From Isoetes taiwanensis (Eukaryota > Streptophyta > Lycopodiopsida > Isoetales > Isoetaceae): DNA of 64,000 nt. Made by a program: the position numbers and the translations under genes. Location of the stretch: the NCBI GenBank assembly GCA_021234155.1, contig JAJEKV010000004.1:28106919-28170918 (forward strand). Direction: 5' to 3'. Below the pieces are notes generated by a model. The model saw only the letters and a list, made by a program, of their open reading frames with translations, had not been told where the DNA came from and ran no database searches. Below are positions 58,482 through 64,000 of the stretch, piece by piece (the first letter of the stretch is position 1; each line of letters begins with the position of its first letter).

Positions 58482-59751
58482 TTGGTATCTCGTGGCTCAG
58501 ATTTTAACGTGTTGGACCTGGAGCCATCGAGCTCCATAACAAGCATCTTCCATGCTTTCTATTATGATATTGGATCATTGTTGTTTAAAGGTCAAACGGA
58601 AGTGCAACTGCAGGGAAGAGGGATTTCGTTTCTAAGATATGAATATTACCATCGGAAAAGCAAAATTGTGGACTTACCATTGCCCCCAATATCACAGCTT
58701 AGCTCCTGGCCAATGGATTCCAGTTCTGTATTTCTTGCTAAGATGAGATTGTCACATGAAATTTTCACTGCTTTGAAGGGGAAAGGCGGAGTATGTGGAC
58801 ATGTGAAGGTAAATGTAGCCATCGATATATTTATTGCGTTGTTCAAAGATGCCAAGAATGTCAAGAAGACATCAAAAATGTTTACCGTGGGCGTCAACAA
58901 AATGAGAACAACTCTGAGGCCAGCGCCAGTAACTATGCCAGTGCATCTGGTAACCAACACATAGCAGACTCTTCCGAGCATGGTGTTGTTCAGCGGGCAG
59001 GTCTGGACGTTGTAGTTCAGAATGTTGCCAATGCGATAGAGGAGATATACAGAGACACATCGTCCGAGCCAAGTCGATCAAGGTCTTTTTGTGCAGACAG
59101 CTGTTTGTCATGGTGTGCCTGTGCCCGATGATTGCATCATGTCTGTCGACGTTGTAATTGAACCAGAGACTCAGTTGCCTTTTCCTTTGATAGGAGCTGA
59201 CAACTTGAACGATTTTCGTAATCTGGCCAAGGTTGATGGCATCGTTAACTCCAACAATGGGCACTTTGGCTGCCTTAGTTAACGAGATAGATTTCATAAT
59301 CAGGCTCAATCAGACTGTGCAGGTGCTTGATACGTTAGAAGGAGCAGGAACTCAGACAAACACTGTGGATCATCAGGATATTCTTATTCAGGATATTCCT
59401 GTTCAGGCTATTCCTATTTAGGATATTCCTGTTCGGGATATTCCTATTCCAGATGTTGTTCTAAACGTTGTTCCTAACCTGGAAACAGTGTTGGATCCTC
59501 CAAATCAGACTAACGTTGATCATGGGGAACCCAGTAGGCGTAAAAGGAAATCACGCGTGCCTAAGCAGCTATAGAAGAAACAGGTGTTGTGTAAAGGCCC
59601 TTCGAAGCTCAACAAGAAGGGCAAGCCGTTTAAGCCACAATATAGATGGATTCGGGAGTGGCTTTTTGAAGACTGTGTGAAGTGTGCCGCGCATGGAAAG
59701 AGAGTGACAATCATGCAGAGGGATGTTGCTTTGACGAAATATTTTTGAGGC
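58482..59751 (+). pseudogene. Broken gene ending in a histone H3-like C-terminal segment
   Basis: An open frame of 160 codons (58482-58964) is followed by coding-like pieces in other frames: CQEDIKNVYRGRQQNENN... (58793-59090) and VPVPDDCIMSVDVVIEPETQ (59091-59282). A last frame runs 59233-59748 with two TAG codons at 59418 and 59571. The last frame has five short DIP repeats (15-bp units, 59385-59455), a basic RRKRKSRVPKQL stretch, and ends WLFEDCVKCAAHGKRVTIM then QRDVALTKYF. The end matches the loop 2 to alpha-3 part of histone H3 (LFED..LCAIHAKRVTIM..D..L). The rest of the histone fold (alpha N, 1 and most of 2) is absent. I do not recognise the upstream part. The AATAAA at 59775 fits a real 3' end. 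Confidence 0.55.
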
Positions 59752-59774
59752 GTGTAAAGTGTTGGTTTTTTCTT

Positions 59775-59780
59775 AATAAA
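59775..59780 (+). terminator. Polyadenylation signal of the H3-tail gene
   Basis: AATAAA lies 24 bp after the TGA at 59748. It supports the orientation and end of the broken gene. Confidence 0.4.
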
Positions 59781-61150
59781 AAACTTTTAGTTGCACACTG
59801 TCCTTACTAGTGCAAGTATACCCATAGACCATAATACAACATACGACAGTAATCATGGAGCACTAGTTTGCCATTCACCACATGTCAGCAAATTACAAGC
59901 ATAAAAAAAAAAACACAGACCGCACTAGCCTTGACAAAAGCCATACTAGCCACTTCTACATACCTCGGTCAATCCCTTGGTACTATTATCTATCCATACA
60001 TGAGATCCTTTAGTTCAAAGACGGCACATCTATTCCTTGATCTCAGGAGAATTAACAAGAAAAATTGAACTTAATGAGGTCCATCAAACTTCCATTTAAC
60101 CTTTTAGATACAATATGTTTCAATTGTTCCATTTCATCATAATAATATTATTGGCAATCTTTACCCCCCCCACCATCTTGACCCGCTTTTGGTACTCTTT
60201 TACAAACATGGTTATGTCACTAACTCTCTTTGAGCCAATGCATTCCCAGCTTTACTGCATATTTCAGAAACTTTAGTTTCAAGATTTTATCCCATGCACA
60301 TAATCAATATATGCAAACTCTAAACAACCTTGCAAGATTCTATAGATATCTTGGGATCTTCCCCTTGCCTTATATGACCACCAATGCTAATATCATTATC
60401 CATTTTTTTATTCACATTTGAAGCCTAGATCCCTAAGGCTTTTCAGTACATATATGCACAACAGAAATAAGTAATCTATCGAAACATCCTTTCTCAAGGA
60501 AAAACCATTTCAAAACTTGTATTACTTCTGTAATTTTACATACAAGTCTTCATTAAATTCAGTGCTTTACAACACTAGACTTATTTGTGTCACAGACCTA
60601 GCCTTTTTTAGTAGAGGCTCCCTTTGCCGCACCCATTCCACTTTCATGTAATTACATATGCATTAAAGCTTTCCAAACCAAAGCAACCACTTACAACCAC
60701 CTATTTTCTTTAACATTTGTCTCTAAGAAAAACCCTACAAGGCTCTATATAAATAGATATTCCCTTATTATGTCAAATAACATCTTACAAGATAAAAAGC
60801 TGTGGTCTGTTTGCCATTAAGGCCATATAAAGCATATCCAAAAATATATCACATTTTTGGGCTATAAACTAGCATCATACATACATGAAAAACTTGCTAG
60901 TAAACTGTTTCAGAAATTCATAATTGAACCATAATACTTATCACAATGTTTCACCCTGTTTCCCACGTTCAACCGGCTCCATCAACTACTTGCTTAATCA
61001 GCATACCTCAATTTGAGAATGTTTTTCTCTGTTATCCACCTCTTATACTACTAGACTTGATCAAAACTGACACAAAGGAGACAGATGCAGAAGAAATACC
61101 GTACTTGCAGCCAAACATGCAAACATTAGCAACAAGTTGGTAATGATGCA

Positions 61151-63894
61151 AGGAAGGAAGGAAGGAAGGAAGGAAGGAAGGAAGGTATTTTATCGCCCAC
61201 GAGACCAATCTGGCCTATGGGACCCAATACAAAAGCGCCCGCAAGCGCATTACTACCCTGGGATTAAAAACCCCATCCAAGGGTTTTCGAGGAAAAACCG
61301 CAAAGAAGAATCACTACCGACAAACTGTTCCAACATACAAAATGCAAAAACACACAAATATATATACACTCATGTACCCATAGTGCCCGGACGAAAGCCC
61401 AAAGGGGGCAAAGGTGGGCTCGCAGATCCAAAGACTTCATAAATGTACGACCCCGTGAGCACGCATCGACGGCGGTGTTCATCAAGAAATAGGGGCAAGT
61501 CCTACCGTACTAAGGGAACGATCTCCGCCCGGACTGATTGAATGCCGGGCAACTCGAAAGTGTGAGACTCCATCCTCAATGGCACCCGCTTGACAAAGAT
61601 CGACAAAGCCCTCGCCCCGGCGGGGCTCCCCTAATCCACCTGGCCCATCTCAATGCGAGATGGTGGGCACTGCGGCTAATGGAGGCAATGAGCTCCGGCT
61701 TTTTGTGGGTACCGGGAACGCAGTAGAGCCGCGCGGGCCCGAGCCAACGCGGGTTGATGTGCTCCTTGTAATGGGCCATTTTGACCTCCTCTAGAGCCGG
61801 GTCCGTGAGCTTGCCAAGGAAGCAAGCGCCCCGTATTCCCTTCAGGCCGCCACGACGGGCTTCTATGTCCACAAAGACGATTCAGGTTCCCCGCAGACGC
61901 TCCATTCGGGCGAACCACCGATCTCTTACCCTCCAACAAGCCCTCGAAAGCCGCCAAGGGCCCATTGCCACAAACAGAAGCCAAAAAGGGGCCGAAAGCA
62001 CCCCCATATTAACCACTTTTCAAAATAGACGATGTGTCTATCAAGGGTCGTCACCGGCCGCAAGAATCCAGCTCTCGCAGCTAGACCGATAGGGGACCGG
62101 AGGTTTCCACCCCAAGTGCCCGTGCTAAAATGCCTTCGTGACTCGCCTTCCAAGTCACTGTGTCGCTAAAGAGACGACGGGCCCCAAACCTCGACCCCAT
62201 ATGTATGACAGTGCTCCAAATACCAAACAGTAGGAGCGTGACCGGATGGCCCCAATCATAGAGCTCACAGGATCGCTTGGTCCGCATGGCATAAAGCTCC
62301 TTCTGGCCGCCACACTCGCAAGCGGGATGGACATCTCCCAACCGAAGCGAGGGGGGGAACTCCACCCCTAGGTACTTGTAGGTGGGCGTGACCTCCACAC
62401 AGCCGGCCTCGATATGTGAGTGCAGGGTGGCGGAAGAGGATATGAGAACCACCCCCGGTCTTGGCCGCATTCACGCCAAGCATGTTCAGAGCCCCGCGTA
62501 TCGTGTCTAGGGCATCCAAATGGGATCGCAGATAGCTTCCGGTGGGCGAAGGTCAACATCGCCGCGATAGATGAGCCGGGCGGACGACCGGTGCAAAAGT
62601 TGTATGCCATCCCCCATGCTCCGAAGCCGGCCTTAACCGGTCAATGTAGAGGCCAAAAAGTGTTGGTGAGAGGGGGCAGCCCTCACGGACGCGATACTAT
62701 CGGTGAATGCTTGGCCCGCCGCCGCGATCCCCGCCAAAACAACTCATACACCAGATATGGCATTTCCGCATGCAAACCGGGCAGCCCCAGCTGACGTAGC
62801 CTAGCCCATAGTTTTTCCCCGGGACCGATCGAAGCCTTCGCCGGTCCACGGCAACAATACAAGTCCTACCGATGGTTTCGATGTCTTCAATCGCCCGCAG
62901 AAGTAAAGATATGGTCAACCGCTGAGGGCGGCCTAAAGCCCCGCTTTGTTTGAGGGTCGACATCCGGCCGCCTTCCGCCCGTGGGTCAATCGGCCGCCGA
63001 GAATGCCACCAACGGGGCTTTGGCAAAATATCGAATCGGCTATGATCGCCCTAAGAATTGGTCGGACAAGGTGGGTTGCCCGCCTTTGGAATGGGGACAA
63101 CCCCCGCTTATGGTCCATTGTTGGGGAAACCTTCCCCGCAATGCTCGCTGAAAGGTAGTGAGGATCGCAGACCGGCCGCCGCCTCGCCCATTTGAGTAAC
63201 TCCTGGCCAGATACCATAGAGGTCACCGCCTTCCCATTAGCCACCGCTATGTGCCCTCCACAACATCCTCCTCCTCCGCGGGCCATCCCTGGGGGGTATG
63301 GGTGTACGCTGCCCCCGGGTGGGTCATAGAGTCGCTAAGGCACCGCCTCCCACTCCCCGTGTGATGTCCCCGTAGGCTAGGTCGGCCTTCAAGCACTCAA
63401 GGCCAAAAGGTTCGAGGATGAGTGTCCAAAGAAAGTAACATCTCCCCTCGGTGCCTCGGCAAGGTACCGCGCTTTGTCTCCTTCGGGATGGGCGCAGATC
63501 GTGGTGGCCTCGCAAGCTGCACCGGATCCGAACGGACTCCGGAGCCGGCGCTATGCTTTTACACTGTGATCAAACCACCCGCTACGCTGAAAGGTTGTTG
63601 TCCCCGAGCGGCTGGCGGGGGAGGGGGTCGCTAAAAACACATGTCCGCCGTGATCCCGTAATAGCTCACCAATCGCTCGCTCGCCGCTTCTAGTGTGGGG
63701 GTCCGCAATTGCCGGGTGGCCCATGAGCATCTGGCCAGAAGTCCTCCACCGCCATAATCCAACAAGAATCGAGGATGGCGAGGGGGGGTATATGGTTCTC
63801 CGCGCTTGCCAAGCCATGTCCAAATAAAGTGGGAGGTGATCTGAGTCAACCTCCTCATCCCGACTGTCGGTGCCCACCCGGAAACGATTGATGA
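61151..63894 (-). mobile_element. 5'-truncated LINE with (CCTT)n tail, inserted in motif M of W
   Basis: GATGCA at 61145-61150 and 63895-63900 is a perfect target duplication; removing the insert restores a sequence collinear with motif M in Z. In element sense it starts inside the endonuclease domain (FRVGTDSRDEEVDSDHLPLY near 63880-63820), runs through a broken RT and ends in a tail of about nine CCTT repeats (61185-61151). G+C is far above the surroundings. A simple-repeat tail and an APE endonuclease suggest a clade other than L1, not identified further. Confidence 0.75.
61450..63890 (-). pseudogene. LINE ORF2 fragments: AP endonuclease C-terminus and reverse transcriptase
   Basis: Recognisable pieces in order: SDHLPLYLD (about 63844-63818), the last catalytic block of APE-type endonucleases; GRPQRLTISLL and IVAVDRRRLRSVPG (62858-62817), a degraded RT motif A where the family norm is VDFxKAFDSVP; YKYLGVEFPPSLR (62380-62342), the conserved block after motif D/E; and LLLFGIWSTVIHMG with GILARALGVE further on. 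Frames change many times and the YxDD box is not readable. Non-functional as read. Confidence 0.65.
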
Positions 63895-64000
63895 GATGCA
63901 TATCTCCAAAAGGTACATTGGTGTTTCTTGGCTTATCGCCTTTCACCAAATGTACCCCTTTTGCCCCTGATCAAACCTAGTAGATAAAGAAACAGTACCA

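Larger units (their letters stand above)
59903..64000 (-). mobile_element. W: third member of the Y/Z family, interrupted and running off the window
   Basis: An 11-A tract (59903-59913) followed on the plus strand by TACCTCGGTCAATCCCTTGG (about 59963-59982) corresponds to the Y end in Z (complement of CCAAGGGATTGACCGAGG) and, more distantly, in Y1. Motif M appears at 61103-61150 (TGCAGCCAAACATGCAAACA then TTAGC) and continues at 63895-63970 after a LINE insertion. Between these landmarks the sequence is diverged, A/T-rich and non-coding. The orientation equals that of Y-X. The element continues beyond the window. Confidence 0.6.

Noticed and set aside
59600-59751. Functional histone H3 or CENH3 gene
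   Set aside because: Only the last helix region is present, without the N-terminal tail, alpha N, alpha 1 or most of alpha 2, and the frame has in-frame TAG codons.

Overview
The window looks like a repeat-dominated stretch of a large land-plant nuclear genome. The support is fragments of a PLS-type pentatricopeptide repeat gene, plant L1-type LINEs with a zf-RVT C-terminus, a Ty3/gypsy element, A/T-rich spacers and consensus splice sites. It could be a fern or another non-flowering plant, because an endonuclease-less Penelope-like reverse transcriptase is unusual in flowering plants, but that is a weak inference. I see no intact single-copy host gene. Almost everything recognisable is transposable-element DNA or gene debris.

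Layout. (1) 26-9821, minus strand: a Penelope-like retroelement in the arrangement Y2-X-Y1. X (2244-6583) carries a 514-aa unknown ORF and a reverse transcriptase of about 600-700 aa. The 2.2-kb Y repeats flank it like pseudo-LTRs, and each boundary is a poly-A/T tract. Y2 is split by a tandem dimer of a Helentron-like non-autonomous element (7541-8558). (2) 9822-11830: degraded Ty3/gypsy pol. (3) 11868-12305: long palindromic foldback element, followed by gene-poor DNA with small tandem repeats. (4) 18382-23050: pogo-like DNA transposon with TA target duplication, whose empty site survives in an adjacent 165-bp tandem duplicate. (5) 24300-26100: exon-like debris, including PPR and TFIP11/STIPL-like fragments. 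(6) 29100-41043: a tandem array of 3.2-kb units (Z) that shares two structured motifs, gene order and boundaries with the Y-X element but encodes nothing recognisable. (7) 41225-53755: an L1-type LINE interrupted by an 11-kb Ty3/gypsy element (42001-53064, minus) that has an extra coiled-coil ORF in the env position. (8) 57230-57910: LINE remnant and tandem repeats. (9) 58482-59780: broken gene whose last 35 or so residues resemble the C-terminal helix of histone H3. (10) 59903-64000: a third member (W) of the Y/Z family, interrupted by a 5'-truncated LINE (61151-63894) with a perfect 6-bp target duplication.

How it fits together. Y-X, Z and W appear to be one superfamily. Reading the strand that ends in GGTAGGG plus T-run, each has a start after a T-run, a hairpin motif (here called M) in the Y part, a T-run at the end of Y, an X part, and (in Y-X and Z) a terminal hairpin region ending GGTAGGGTTTT. 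Y-X is the candidate autonomous form and Z a non-autonomous tandem form. A phase-matched splice donor in Y2 and acceptor in X would fuse an RG-rich N-terminus to the X ORF, so transcription would begin in the upstream Y. Differences between near-identical copies in this window fall largely at CAG/CTG triplets. Some apparent frameshifts may therefore be sequencing artefacts at CHG-methylated sites rather than real decay.
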